A program made the translations under genes and the position numbers. A stretch of 64,000 nt of DNA from Trebonia sp963836195 (lineage in GTDB: Bacteria; Actinomycetota; Actinomycetes; Streptosporangiales; Streptosporangiaceae). The DNA is taken from positions 558,001 through 622,000 of the forward strand of contig CAWIIX010000002.1 of assembly GCA_963836195.1 (NCBI GenBank), given 5' to 3'. This document shows positions 45,532 to 55,168 of the stretch, in pieces; the stretch's first letter is position 1; each line of letters begins with the position of its first letter. Below the pieces are notes generated by a model. It saw only the letters and a program-made list of their open reading frames with translations, did no database searches and was not told where the DNA came from.

Positions 45532-48500
45532 ACGTCACGTTCTTCGACCTGCTCGGCATTGACCCGAACCGGGCTGACCGGGCCGGAGCGGCCGGAACCC
45601 TGCTCGCCCCATTGCTCGGCGTGAACGGGATTTTGTCGCTCACTCAGGGGGTGAACGCGTCCGACGATTCGGTGCCGATGATCGGCATGCTGCAGCAGGG
45701 GCTCTCGTTCGCCCGGGTACGACCCGGCGTCGACAGCGGACAGATCGGCGTAGCCGCCGACCTGAACGTAACCGGAGGCCTGGTCACCCAGCAGCCGTTC
45801 TACCTGCGCGCGCTGCCCGACCACGGCATCCAGCTAGTCGTCACCGACGCGCAGCATCCGGCCCAGCTGTTCTTCGTCAACGACAGCCGCGGCCAGGAGC
45901 TGATCATCGACGGCCTGCCGGTGAAGATCTTCCTCAAATCCGGCCTCGCAAGCGTGATCACCGGCTCCCCGGCAATGATCGGCACCTTCGACGTCACCAA
46001 ACCGGACAGCTTCGCCTACCAACTCGGCGACGACATCAACCCGGCCGAGATCGACTGCTTCATCCGGCTGCACCTCACGCCGGAGAACGACGTGATCATG
46101 GAAGCGTCAGTGCCCATCTCGTTCGGCCCGGTCCGCTGGATGGGCATGCCAGCGACGGCCGTCTACGACATCGCATTGATCCCGTCGCCCAACCGCAGGG
46201 AATTTTTTGAATGGACTCATAACGGCATCGGCTCTTTCTTCAGTAACCCGCCGGCGGCCGGAGGGCTGGCGTTCCGCAGCATCGACGTCGACTTCACCCA
46301 GCCTCCGTTCTCGGACCTGCGCGCCCGGTGCCAGCAAGGTGCAGTGCACATAGACAACCTCGAGCTGGTCCTGGAAGACGTCGTGGTCCCGGTCAGCGTG
46401 CCGATCCTGCCCATTCCGTCGCACGGCACTTTCGGTTTCCGGCGCAAGATCACCGACCGCACCGACATCGGCCAGGCATACTCGCTGTCCGGCGCGCCGG
46501 TGCAAATCCCGCTCTACGGCAGCCAGAAACAGGGCGGCAACGGCGGCTCGTCGTCGCTGACCCTGCAGCTGGAGGAGTTCTTCTTCCGGACCGGCGACCT
46601 GCACGCGATCGATCCGGCCGATCAGCCCCAGGTGCAATTCCAGGGTGAGCTCATCTTCCAGACCACGGCCGGTCACAAGGCCGGCGCGACGATGGGGATC
46701 GACGCCGAGTGGACGTTCACCGCCGGTCTGGTCCTGGACATCGCCACCACGCCGGCCAAGTTCACCATCGCGGGCACCACTGTCGGGCTGGTCGGGCTGA
46801 AGCTCGGCGTGTCGGCGGGGCGACTCGGCAAGGGCGTCCCGTTCAAGGACAGCTTCGAGCTGCTCGGCGACCTGTACGTCACAGGTACACCGTTCGGGTC
46901 CGACACGTCGGCGTTCAAGATCCGGTCGCTCACCGGCAAGCCGCTCAGCATCGTCGCCAAAGACATCGGCTGGAAGCTTGGCCACTTGTCGCTGGACGGG
47001 CTGCAGTTCCCGGACGGGATGCAGCTCATCTTCGCCCCGTTCAAGAACAGCAGCACCACGATCCGCATCATCATCCTGGAGATGGGCTGGGTAGAGGAGC
47101 CCAACGGGACCCCGTACTTCTCCTTCAGCGGCGGTATCGACATCGGCTGGGGTGGCGGCAAAGCGGCCAAGCCGGACGGCAGCGCCGGAGACAACCAGGC
47201 CAACGACTTCGGCATCCAGGTGCGGCGGCTCCGGTTCCGGACCAACGACGACGGCAGCCAGCCCCCGTTCAAGCTCGACGGCGCGTTCCTCAAAATCAAG
47301 TTCCCCACCGTCGACATCGAGGGCTTCGGCTACATCAGCGACTACACGGACATCGGCTGGGCCATCAAGGAGTGGGGCTTCGGCGTAAAGGTAGCTCTGG
47401 ATGCGGTCGCCATGAAGTTTTCCCTGTCGGCGGAGTTCATCAAGGGCAGCCGGCGCAACCTCTCCACGTCGCAGCAGTTCGACTACTTCCTCGCCGCGAT
47501 GAGCCTCGGTTTCCTGCCGGCCGGGCCGATCGGGCTCTACGACCTGAGAGCTCTCGTCGCGGACAACATGGCGCCGAACCTGGATGCCACGTTCCCGGAC
47601 GGCGAGGGGATGGCGCTGCTCAAGTGGCACCAGAACCACGACAACGCGCTGAACCTGCCGGCCAACCGGACCCTCGCCGACTGGATTGCCGAACAGAGCG
47701 CCTTCGCCCTCGGCGTCGGCTGCGGCTTCTCGATCAATGGCTGCGGGTCCGCCTGCCATCTGGACATCTTCATCTTCTTCGCCAAGAGCCCGGCCGAGAC
47801 CGGCCTGCTGATCGTCGGTGACCTGTTCCTGCTGAAGAACCCCAAGCCGACCGCGTTCGTCGCGATCGAGTACGACATCGACAAGGAGAAGTTCGGGGTG
47901 ATGGTCGGCGTGAACCTCACGCTGGCCGACTTCGCCTCCGGCGCTGCACCGGACTGGGTCGCCCGGATCGCCTCGCTCAGCGGCACGTTGTACTTCGGCA
48001 ACCAGCCGTGGTCGTTCGCGATCGGCCAGCTGGCCGAGCAGAGCACCTGGCTGGCGTTGCGGGTGGACTGGGACGTCTGGATCACCGTCAAGTTCATGGT
48101 GGGCGTCGGGCTGCAGATTACCGACGGCGGGCCGAAGGGGTTCGGCTTCGTCATCACGCTGAGCGCGGGGGCGGACTGGGGGATTGGCGCGTTCGTGCTG
48201 TGGGGCACGTTCGGCTTCATCATCGGCACCTGGAAGACCGGTTCCACCTCGATGGGCGCCGAGATCTGGGTCCAGCTCGGCTTCAAGATCAACTTGTTCT
48301 GGATCTTCAGCTTCGGCGCGGAGATCGGCCTGAAGCTCACCTACCTCGGCAAGCACCCCTGGTACCTGACGCTGCACGGCGAGATCAAGATCGACACGCC
48401 GTGGTTCATGCCGGACGTCACGTTCACCATCGACAAGACCTGGCAGGAATGCCTGCCGTTCGACACCGCCACGATCACCCAGTGCCTGTCCAGCGCGTCC

Positions 48501-51500
48501 GGCATCGACCCCACCGCTCAGCAAGACCAGGCGCTGCTCCTCCCCGGACTGGCCGGCGCCCTCGGCGACGCCGCCTTCCTGTACACGTTCAACCAGCTCA
48601 ACGGCCTGACCGGGATCCTCATCCCGGACCCGCACGTACGCGACGACATCCCGGTCGTCTCGGTCGACGCGACCATCGCGATCGGGCTGGCGCAGCCGTC
48701 GTCCAACGACTCCCTTGTTGCCACCGCTACCGCTAGCGACAGCGGGGTGCAGCAGGTCCAGGACTTGACGGTCCGGTACGGTCTGGACTCGATCGCGGTC
48801 CGCCGCGCCCCGCGGTTTGGCTCGGCCGCTGGGGTGTGGACCGACTTCGTCACCGACGCGCAGACCGGTTTCTCGATCGGCGGCACCGCGCCTGAGGCGC
48901 TCACCTTCGCCTGGGACGTGGACTCGCGCGCCGACGGCAAGCTCGCGCCAAAACGGCTGCTGGTCAACAGCTCGTCGCCGTACTCGTTCGCCACCCAGGG
49001 CGCGCAGAACGACGCGGAGGCGGCCGCGAGCGACGCCGGCTTCCCGTGCTGCAAAGAGGGGCGGACCTATCCCGAGCCGCACGTGCTGGAGTTCAGCGCG
49101 ATCCCGTTCGGCTCGCGGACGCCTCGCAGTGAGCGGTTCTCCGGCACGGGCGGCTGGTGGACCTGGGCGCTGCCGACCACGCCAGTGGTCGGTCCCGGCG
49201 ATCCCGTTTACCCCGGTGAGCCCGTCGCCTGGGTCTTCCCGCCCGCACCGTCGGGGAGCCCGCCGACCATGCTGGTCGGTGCCGTCGATCTGAGCCTTGA
49301 CCCAGCGTTCGAAGCGGTGCTGCTGCTGGCCTGGGATGCCTACCCGGCCGCGCTCTACTTCGAGGCGTACGACGGGGCTCAGCTCATCGGCCAGCAAGGG
49401 GTGAACATGACCACGGCCGGCTCGACGGAGCTGCTGCTGACCGCCAACCCGTCCGGCCGCGGCATCTCCCGGCTGACGATCCGCGTCGGGCCCAGTCGCA
49501 TCTACTCCCCGGTAGCGGCGGCACCGCAAGCGGCGGCCAGCGCCCCGATCGCCGGCATCGCCCTGTTTGAGCTGGCCTACATCACGATGGCCCAGATCAA
49601 GGATTCCATCGCCGGCGAGCAGCGCTGCCACGGCCCGGCTCAGGTCGGCCCGCCCGGTTCGGACGCCTCCGGCAAGCTCGCGTTCCTGCCGAACCACGAC
49701 TACGAGATCGTCGTCACGTCCAGCATCGCGGTCAGCCCCAAGTCACAAGGCAAACGCACCCTGCAGACCGCGGAGGCGCTGTACTTCCGCACCAAGGGTC
49801 TCCCCGGCCTGAACGCGTGCGCCAACGTGGGCGACGACATCCGCCGCCACGTGGGCACGTCGTACCCAGCCCGGCGGGCGACCCCGCTGTACCGGCAGGA
49901 GCCATGTGTGCTGGCGTTCGAGAACTCGCTCAGCTCGGTCCTGCCGATTGACCGGGCGCCGGGGCCGAACGATCCGCCGGAGAAGGCGCAGATGTTCCCG
50001 CTCGAGCTGAACGTCGACCGGGTCGCGTCGCTGAACGGCCTAAAGCGGCTGACCGTACCCAGCGACGACTGGATCCTCGCGCACCGCGCGAACCCGTACC
50101 CGCCGGTCTACGTCCTCGCCCAGCCGGGGTTCGCCATCAGCAAGGTGCGGCTGGCCCACTCCAGCGATCCGCTGGTGCAGCGGCACGAGGCGATCCTGGT
50201 CGCGGTGCCCATCTGCGGCCCGCCGACGCTGGACCACGCCAGCCAGGTGCTGCTGCACGAGCCGATCGATGAGAACGGTAATCCTGGTCCGTGGGAAGCC
50301 GGCACCGGTTACCGCGTCACCGCCCGGCAGCAGGGCGGCCCGTTCGCCGAACGCACCGGCTTCGACGTCTACGACCTAGGCGCTTTCATCATGGCTGGCG
50401 ACGGCGGCGCGACCGCCACGCTGTGGTCGGTGGACGTCAATGCCAATCTGGTCGGCCCGGCTAGTCAAAATGGCCGCAACTACGCCAGCTGCGGCGACCT
50501 CGACTGGGATCACCTGCAGGTGCAGGCCCGGATCGACCTGGCGACCGCGAACGCTGCCGGGATCGCGGTCGGCGTCGGCGACGGCACGCCGGTCCCGCGG
50601 TGCGTGCTGGCCACCGTCGAACCGGACGGCGGCGGGCACAGCCTGGTGGTCAGGATCTCCGATGGCGGGGGCGAACGGGAATTGGGCCGGGCCCCGGTCA
50701 CGATCAACGGCCCGTTCCTGCTCCAGGTCATCGCGTACGACGACGTGGTGCGCGCCATCGTCGGCACCGTTTCGGTGGACGGCCCGCGCGGCGCGGTCCG
50801 CGAAGGCCGGGTGGCGCTGGTCGCCGACGGCCCGGCGACGTTCGCCGGCATCGCCATCGGCGCCCTTGACATCTACTCGTTCGAGTTCGTCACCAGCAAG
50901 TACGCCTCCTTCGCTGAGCACCTAGGCTCCTACGACGGGATCCTCCCGGCGATGGCGGCCGGCGCGTTCGGCGGCACTCCCACCCCGGTCGGGACGGTGC
51001 TGACGGCGCACGCCGCGGACGTTTCCGCCGCGATGACCGCATCCGCTGATCCGCAAGAACGCCAGCGGCTCTTCGATTCGATCGCCGCCGCGCTCGGCGT
51101 GGGCCTGCGCAAGAATCCCACCGCGGTCACGATTGCCCGCCTCACTGACAACAGCGGCACCTTCGGCCTCGCGGTCGAGTCACCCGAGCCGATCAGCCTG
51201 ACCCGCGACGTCACGATCCAGCTCATCCAGCACATCCGCGTCTGGGTCCCCGGCCCGATCCCGGTTCCGCGGCCGGTGCCGTTCCCGCTCCACCAGTTCC
51301 AGAACCCGCCGCCGCTACCTGACGCCGCCGCCGAACTCAACACGCTGACCTTCGGCCAAAGCCAGGTCACCGCCTCGCACCCGCTCACCATCCTCGAACC
51401 CGGCGATCAGCTCGCCCGGGTCGCGGCGGCCCCCGGCGGCGCCCGCATCGACATCTACGAACCGCCGCTGGCCGGCGCCGCCCCGCTGCGCGAGTCGATG

Positions 51501-51818
51501 GCCCCAGCGCAAGCCGCGTCGCAACCCGGATACAGAAGTCTCGCGAACCTGCCGCCCGGCACGGTGGCGGTCGTCAAGCCCGGCGGCGTCATCGGCCCGA
51601 TCGGCTTCGGCCACTGGGTGAACATCGACGTCGTCGTCCCCGTCACCGCTCTGACCAACGGCGACGAAACCAGAATGCTCCTGCTCAGCGCAACTCCGCT
51701 CACCGCCGGCGACTACACCCTCCAGCTCGTCCTGGACCGCGATCGCTGGCCAGCCGCCACCAGCGCCGACCCCGAACACCATTACCACGACCAGTCCGCG
51801 CTCCCCCTCCACTGGTAA
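45528..51818 (+). CDS. Giant-operon gene C: 2096-residue beta-strand-rich protein with LamG-like segment
   Basis: A single open frame of 2096 residues with no break. Residues about 100-1000 are a long series of alternating amphipathic beta strands with Gly turns (GWKLGHLSLDGLQFPDG; VDWDVWITVKFMVGVGLQI; LFWIFSFGAEIGLKLTY), without helical membrane segments. This resembles very long bacterial proteins annotated DUF6603, and in style the strand-repeat lipid-transfer proteins; both comparisons need a profile search. Cys pairs occur at GCGFSINGCGSACH and FPCCKEG. Residues about 1620-1785 look like a concanavalin/LamG sandwich (DWDHLQVQARIDLATANAAG). The C-terminus is Pro-rich (PGPIPVPRPVPFPLHQF) then a small beta domain. 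No signal peptide. Function unknown. Confidence 0.8.
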   Translation: MNVTFFDLLGIDPNRADRAGAAGTLLAPLLGVNGILSLTQGVNASDDSVPMIGMLQQGLSFARVRPGVDSGQIGVAADLNVTGGLVTQQPFYLRALPDHGIQLVVTDAQHPAQLFFVNDSRGQELIIDGLPVKIFLKSGLASVITGSPAMIGTFDVTKPDSFAYQLGDDINPAEIDCFIRLHLTPENDVIMEASVPISFGPVRWMGMPATAVYDIALIPSPNRREFFEWTHNGIGSFFSNPPAAGGLAFRSIDVDFTQPPFSDLRARCQQGAVHIDNLELVLEDVVVPVSVPILPIPSHGTFGFRRKITDRTDIGQAYSLSGAPVQIPLYGSQKQGGNGGSSSLTLQLEEFFFRTGDLHAIDPADQPQVQFQGELIFQTTAGHKAGATMGIDAEWTFTAGLVLDIATTPAKFTIAGTTVGLVGLKLGVSAGRLGKGVPFKDSFELLGDLYVTGTPFGSDTSAFKIRSLTGKPLSIVAKDIGWKLGHLSLDGLQFPDGMQLIFAPFKNSSTTIRIIILEMGWVEEPNGTPYFSFSGGIDIGWGGGKAAKPDGSAGDNQANDFGIQVRRLRFRTNDDGSQPPFKLDGAFLKIKFPTVDIEGFGYISDYTDIGWAIKEWGFGVKVALDAVAMKFSLSAEFIKGSRRNLSTSQQFDYFLAAMSLGFLPAGPIGLYDLRALVADNMAPNLDATFPDGEGMALLKWHQNHDNALNLPANRTLADWIAEQSAFALGVGCGFSINGCGSACHLDIFIFFAKSPAETGLLIVGDLFLLKNPKPTAFVAIEYDIDKEKFGVMVGVNLTLADFASGAAPDWVARIASLSGTLYFGNQPWSFAIGQLAEQSTWLALRVDWDVWITVKFMVGVGLQITDGGPKGFGFVITLSAGADWGIGAFVLWGTFGFIIGTWKTGSTSMGAEIWVQLGFKINLFWIFSFGAEIGLKLTYLGKHPWYLTLHGEIKIDTPWFMPDVTFTIDKTWQECLPFDTATITQCLSSASGIDPTAQQDQALLLPGLAGALGDAAFLYTFNQLNGLTGILIPDPHVRDDIPVVSVDATIAIGLAQPSSNDSLVATATASDSGVQQVQDLTVRYGLDSIAVRRAPRFGSAAGVWTDFVTDAQTGFSIGGTAPEALTFAWDVDSRADGKLAPKRLLVNSSSPYSFATQGAQNDAEAAASDAGFPCCKEGRTYPEPHVLEFSAIPFGSRTPRSERFSGTGGWWTWALPTTPVVGPGDPVYPGEPVAWVFPPAPSGSPPTMLVGAVDLSLDPAFEAVLLLAWDAYPAALYFEAYDGAQLIGQQGVNMTTAGSTELLLTANPSGRGISRLTIRVGPSRIYSPVAAAPQAAASAPIAGIALFELAYITMAQIKDSIAGEQRCHGPAQVGPPGSDASGKLAFLPNHDYEIVVTSSIAVSPKSQGKRTLQTAEALYFRTKGLPGLNACANVGDDIRRHVGTSYPARRATPLYRQEPCVLAFENSLSSVLPIDRAPGPNDPPEKAQMFPLELNVDRVASLNGLKRLTVPSDDWILAHRANPYPPVYVLAQPGFAISKVRLAHSSDPLVQRHEAILVAVPICGPPTLDHASQVLLHEPIDENGNPGPWEAGTGYRVTARQQGGPFAERTGFDVYDLGAFIMAGDGGATATLWSVDVNANLVGPASQNGRNYASCGDLDWDHLQVQARIDLATANAAGIAVGVGDGTPVPRCVLATVEPDGGGHSLVVRISDGGGERELGRAPVTINGPFLLQVIAYDDVVRAIVGTVSVDGPRGAVREGRVALVADGPATFAGIAIGALDIYSFEFVTSKYASFAEHLGSYDGILPAMAAGAFGGTPTPVGTVLTAHAADVSAAMTASADPQERQRLFDSIAAALGVGLRKNPTAVTIARLTDNSGTFGLAVESPEPISLTRDVTIQLIQHIRVWVPGPIPVPRPVPFPLHQFQNPPPLPDAAAELNTLTFGQSQVTASHPLTILEPGDQLARVAAAPGGARIDIYEPPLAGAAPLRESMAPAQAASQPGYRSLANLPPGTVAVVKPGGVIGPIGFGHWVNIDVVVPVTALTNGDETRMLLLSATPLTAGDYTLQLVLDRDRWPAATSADPEHHYHDQSALPLHW

Positions 51819-52464
51819 CCCCGTCCCCCCCGGCCCGCGCCTCCTCCCTGGTGGGGTTCATGTCGGGAGGGTGGCGTCCGGGCCGAGATATGGCGCGCGA
51901 GATCCGCCTTACCTGCATCGGTCGAGCGCTACAAGGGGGGTTTCGGGACGTGCCTGATTCTGCCCCCTGTCCCCCTTGATAGCTGCCGGTTTCTGCGAGC
52001 GGGCGGCCGGGTCAAGGGGCGCGCAGCGCCCGCGGAGCGGCGCTGAAGGCGCCCTTGATGCGGGCTGTCCGGGAGGCGGATCATGCCGGCGGAAGGGGGT
52101 GCGGGGATGCCCCCGTGGCGTGGTGCGGAATGCGGTTGTTGCGGTTCCGGGCTGGCGGCCTCCCCCGGGAGCAAGGGGTGAGCGGAGCCGTGGCAGCTGG
52201 GGGCAGGCGCGGGGTCAGCCAGCCTTACCTTGGCCCGCGGGGCGCTGGATCGCGTCCCGGCGACATGATGATGGATTGGGTGCCCCCGCCCTGCGGGGGT
52301 GCGGCCGCTCAGTCTAATCAGGCCGTCCGCGCGGCCCTGAGGGCCGGCAGCGGCTGACAGCGGATCGGCGGGAGCTGGCCGCGGTGGTTCCCCATCGTGT
52401 GAGTTCGGCTGTAGTGCGCGCCTGCGGTCTGGCGTGCCGCGGCTTTGCGTTCACCGGGGGCGGT
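51819..52464. other. 646-base non-coding region between giant operon and IS110 gene
   Basis: No credible gene. It contains the structured element at 51972-52058 and G/C-rich repeats such as gggggtgcggggatgccccc around 52096-52115. One IS110 end must lie in here, since the transposase stops at 52465, but IS110 elements lack terminal inverted repeats and I cannot place it. Confidence 0.55.
51972..52058. ncRNA. Candidate structured RNA with two mutually exclusive hairpins
   Basis: TCAAGGGGCGC (52012-52022) pairs with GCGCCCTTGA (52049-52058, one bulged G). Inside it CAGCGCC (52024-52030) pairs perfectly with GGCGCTG (52039-52045). Alternatively CCCCTTGA (51972-51979) pairs perfectly with TCAAGGGG (52012-52019), which would dissolve the outer stem. 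It lies about 400 bases 3' of the IS110 transposase stop. Confidence 0.4.
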
Positions 52465-53502
52465 TCAGGCGGCGGCGAGCGCGTCGTCGCCGAGCTCGGC
52501 CAGGATGTGGCAGGCCTGGCGGATGATCTTGCGGGCCTCGGACAGGGCGGCGCGCTTGCTGTTCTTGCGGTCCTTGACCTGCGCGTAGTAGGCGTGGTCG
52601 GGGGCCGAGGTGCGGGCGTGGGCCTTGCCGGCCTCGTACACCGCCCAGCGCAGCACCGGGGGCCCCTGCCGGGACAGGCGCCCGGGGGAGCGCCTGCCGT
52701 CGGAGGAGCAGGCGGTGATGTCCAGCCCGGCGAACCGGACCGCCTTGCGGGAGGAGGAGAAGCGGTCCTTGCCGCCGAGCCAGCAGGTCAGCGCCAGCGC
52801 GGTGACCGGCCCGACCCCGTAGAGCCGCGCGGCCAGCACCCTCGCGCCGGCCAGGTGGCGGGCGGCGTCCAGCAGCCGGTGCCGCACCGGCTCCTGGCGG
52901 TCCTCCAGGCAGGCGAGCATGTCCAGGGCGGTGGCGACCTGCAGCTGCCCGGACGGGGACAGGTGCGCGGCCGATGCGCACCGCACGGCTTCCAGGCCCT
53001 GCGCGGTCCGCAGCGCGGGCTCCCCCAGCCGGGGGGCGCCCTGGTGGAAGGAGACGGCGTGGATGCGCTGCACCCAGGCGGTGTGCTCGCGGCGCAGGTC
53101 GTTGTAGGTCTCCAGCAGCGCCCGGCACTCCAGGACCCGCGCCGGCGGGACCCAGCACTCGGGCAGCCGCCCCTCGGCGAGCAGCTGCCTCAGGTGCCGG
53201 GCGTCGGTCTTGTCGGTCTTGGCGTGCCGCTTGCGGCCGCGGGCGAAGGCGGTGTCGGCCGGCTCGGCGACGTGCGCCGTGACCCCGGCCGCGGCCAGCT
53301 CCTCGGCGATGTACCGCCACCCGGTGCACCCCTCCATGGCGAACGCGACGCCCTCACGCCCGGTGAACCGCGCCAGCCAGCCGCGCAGGTGCTCCCGGTC
53401 GGCCGGGGCGATCTGGCCCCGCTGCACCTGCCCGGTCACGGTGTCGAGGTAATCGAAGGTCAGCTGCTTCCGGTGGATGTCCAGCCCTCCTATGATGGGC
53501 AT
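52465..53502 (-). CDS. IS110-family transposase (DEDD)
   Basis: A 345-residue IS110 transposase. The N-terminal RuvC-like DEDD domain has Asp8 (GGLDIHRK), Glu57 (FAMEGCTGW), Asp97 and Asp100 (KTDKTDARHL). The C-terminal Transposase_20 domain has GVGPVTALALTCWLGG and the conserved serine Ser277 in GRLSRQGPPVLR. All catalytic residues are present and the frame is intact, so the element may be active. IS110 elements recombine as circles and use a structured RNA from a non-coding end to choose target and donor. Terminal bases of the element could not be defined. Confidence 0.93.
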   Translation of the reverse strand: MPIIGGLDIHRKQLTFDYLDTVTGQVQRGQIAPADREHLRGWLARFTGREGVAFAMEGCTGWRYIAEELAAAGVTAHVAEPADTAFARGRKRHAKTDKTDARHLRQLLAEGRLPECWVPPARVLECRALLETYNDLRREHTAWVQRIHAVSFHQGAPRLGEPALRTAQGLEAVRCASAAHLSPSGQLQVATALDMLACLEDRQEPVRHRLLDAARHLAGARVLAARLYGVGPVTALALTCWLGGKDRFSSSRKAVRFAGLDITACSSDGRRSPGRLSRQGPPVLRWAVYEAGKAHARTSAPDHAYYAQVKDRKNSKRAALSEARKIIRQACHILAELGDDALAAA

Positions 53503-53812
53503 CGGGACCTCCTCAAGCTCCCGAGGGCGCCACAGGCGCCCGTGCGAATTTGCCTACGAGTCAATCGTCACGCAACTGAGCTGAGGAGGCCCTCCTGCCG
53601 ACAAGGCACGGCCAACCGCATCAGCCCCACAGCCACGCGGCCGGCCAGCCGATGCATGTCATCTAATTGCGCGGCGCGGCGACTTTCTGCGCCTATTCAC
53701 CAAAGCGCGCAGAACGGCCGTTCCCGCTCCGGTGCAGGTGCACTGTCTCGTCGCCCCCGTCGTCCCGGGCCACCTGATCTGTTCACGCTGTCACGGGCGG
53801 TACTGTGGCCGG
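53503..53812. other. Non-coding region 5' of the IS110 transposase
   Basis: 310 bases between the transposase start and the phosphotransferase start. In the IS110 subgroup this 5' side carries the left end and bridge RNA; in the IS1111 subgroup the 3' side does. No strong long hairpin is obvious by eye. The right part must hold the promoter of the phosphotransferase. Confidence 0.45.
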
Positions 53813-54856
53813 GTGTTCACCCGGCCTGCTGACCTGCCTGAGGCGGTCCTGGCAGGAGCGTTGCGCGATCGGTGGCGATTCACCCCTGTGTCCCTGGAGT
53901 ATCAGGCGGTGGGATTCGGCAGTCACCACTGGCTGGCCACCGATGCCGGAGGCGGGCGGGTGTTCGCCACTGTCGATGACCTGACGGCCAAGCTGCGGAC
54001 AGCGCAGGACACGGCCGACGCCGCATTCGGCCGGCTCGGGGACGCCTTCGCCACGGCGCTGTCCCTGCGGGCCGACGCGGGCCTGGGGTTCGTGATCGCC
54101 CCGGTCCCCGCGTCAGACGGGCGGGCCCTGGCGAGGCTGTCTGGCCGTTACTCCCTGGTGGTCCATCCCTACATCGCCGGAAACACGGCTGGCGAGGACG
54201 GCGAGTTCGCCCGGGCCAGCGACCGCAGGGCAGTCCTGGACTTGCTGGTCCGGCTCCACCGCGCCCGGGCCGGCGCGCCCCGGGCCGACGACTTCGTCGT
54301 GCCGCACCTGGATGTGCTCCCGCAGATGATGCGCGAGCCGCGCGAGGCGTGGCGGGACGGCCCCTACGCCCGGCGTGCCTGGGGGCTGCTGCACGCTCAC
54401 GCCGCCGGCCTCGACGTGCTGATGAGCGCGCACGCCAGCCTGGCCGGCAGAGTCGCGCGACGCCAGGACCGGCTGGTGATCACTCACGGCGAGCCGCACG
54501 CCGGCAACGTGATGATGACGTCAGGCGGGCTGGTCCTGGTGGACTGGGACACCGTGCTGCTGGCCCCGCCCGAACGTGACCTGTGGAGCATCGCGGACGA
54601 CGACAAGTCTGCGCTCGACCACTACGCGCGGGCTGCGGGAGTGCAGATTGACCAGGACGCCCTGTCGCTGTACCGGCTCTGGTTCGACCTGGCCGAGATC
54701 GGCGGCTACCTCACCTTGTTCCGCGCCTCGCACGACGACACAGCGGACGCCGCTGAGTCATGGAGCAACCTCCAGCACTTCCTGCGTCCCGCCGAACGGT
54801 GGCCCGCCTTGTGGAACCCCGCCCGGACAGCACAGGACCCGGAAACCGCCATCTAG
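53813..54856 (+). CDS. Aminoglycoside phosphotransferase-fold kinase
   Basis: A 347-residue APH/choline-kinase-fold protein. It has the catalytic loop ITHGEPHAGNVMM (HGxxHxxN), the metal Asp LVLVDWDTVLLAP and a following RDLW. The N-lobe has AVGFGSHHWLATD (nucleotide loop) and FATVDDL. The start is the GTG at 53813; the frame from 53732 adds an unlike Cys-rich stretch. Family members phosphorylate aminoglycosides or metabolites; resistance cannot be claimed from sequence. Confidence 0.88.
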   Translation: MFTRPADLPEAVLAGALRDRWRFTPVSLEYQAVGFGSHHWLATDAGGGRVFATVDDLTAKLRTAQDTADAAFGRLGDAFATALSLRADAGLGFVIAPVPASDGRALARLSGRYSLVVHPYIAGNTAGEDGEFARASDRRAVLDLLVRLHRARAGAPRADDFVVPHLDVLPQMMREPREAWRDGPYARRAWGLLHAHAAGLDVLMSAHASLAGRVARRQDRLVITHGEPHAGNVMMTSGGLVLVDWDTVLLAPPERDLWSIADDDKSALDHYARAAGVQIDQDALSLYRLWFDLAEIGGYLTLFRASHDDTADAAESWSNLQHFLRPAERWPALWNPARTAQDPETAI

Positions 54857-55168
54857 GGCAGCCGCACAGCGCAGAGCACCGGCAACCAGCGAACGGCCTG
54901 CACACGCCAGGCCCCTCAAGGACATCCCGGCTGTACGACACGTCTTCTCCCGATCAGGCTCACGCCATCTGCCTAAGCATCAGCTCCGCGTAACAGAACT
55001 GGCAAATCTGCACATCGGGTCCCGGCCATCTAATTCCGGGTAGGCACTTCCGTATTCGGCGATCTGCTTGGCGATGTGCTGCAGGACGGCACGGTCGGGG
55101 GCGGTCATAGCGCGTGATCTTCCCACTGACCGATCCCTGCCACCAAGGGTTTATTCATCTGCTCGCGT
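54857..55168. other. Intergenic stretch without a clear gene
   Basis: A short minus-strand frame starting at 55108 (MTAPDRAVLQHIAKQIAEYG, about 43 codons) is possible but unrecognised. Nothing else with coding character, and no obvious terminator for the phosphotransferase. Confidence 0.4.

Noticed and set aside
46107..49697. 1196-codon open frame on the minus strand opposite gene C
   Set aside because: It is the high-G+C mirror of gene C. The translation is Arg/Asp/Pro/Gly/Val low-complexity without domains, and gene C has the proper third-position pattern.
38895..51818. Giant operon as a contractile injection system or phage tail cluster
   Set aside because: FN3 and LamG modules suggested it, but there is no tube, sheath, baseplate, spike or AAA+ ATPase gene nearby.
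38895..51818. Giant operon as a polyketide or non-ribosomal peptide synthase
   Set aside because: Size is similar, but no ketosynthase, acyltransferase, adenylation, condensation or carrier motifs occur.
53813..54856. Aminoglycoside resistance gene
   Set aside because: Only the kinase fold is supported; many metabolite kinases share it and no resistance-specific signature is visible.
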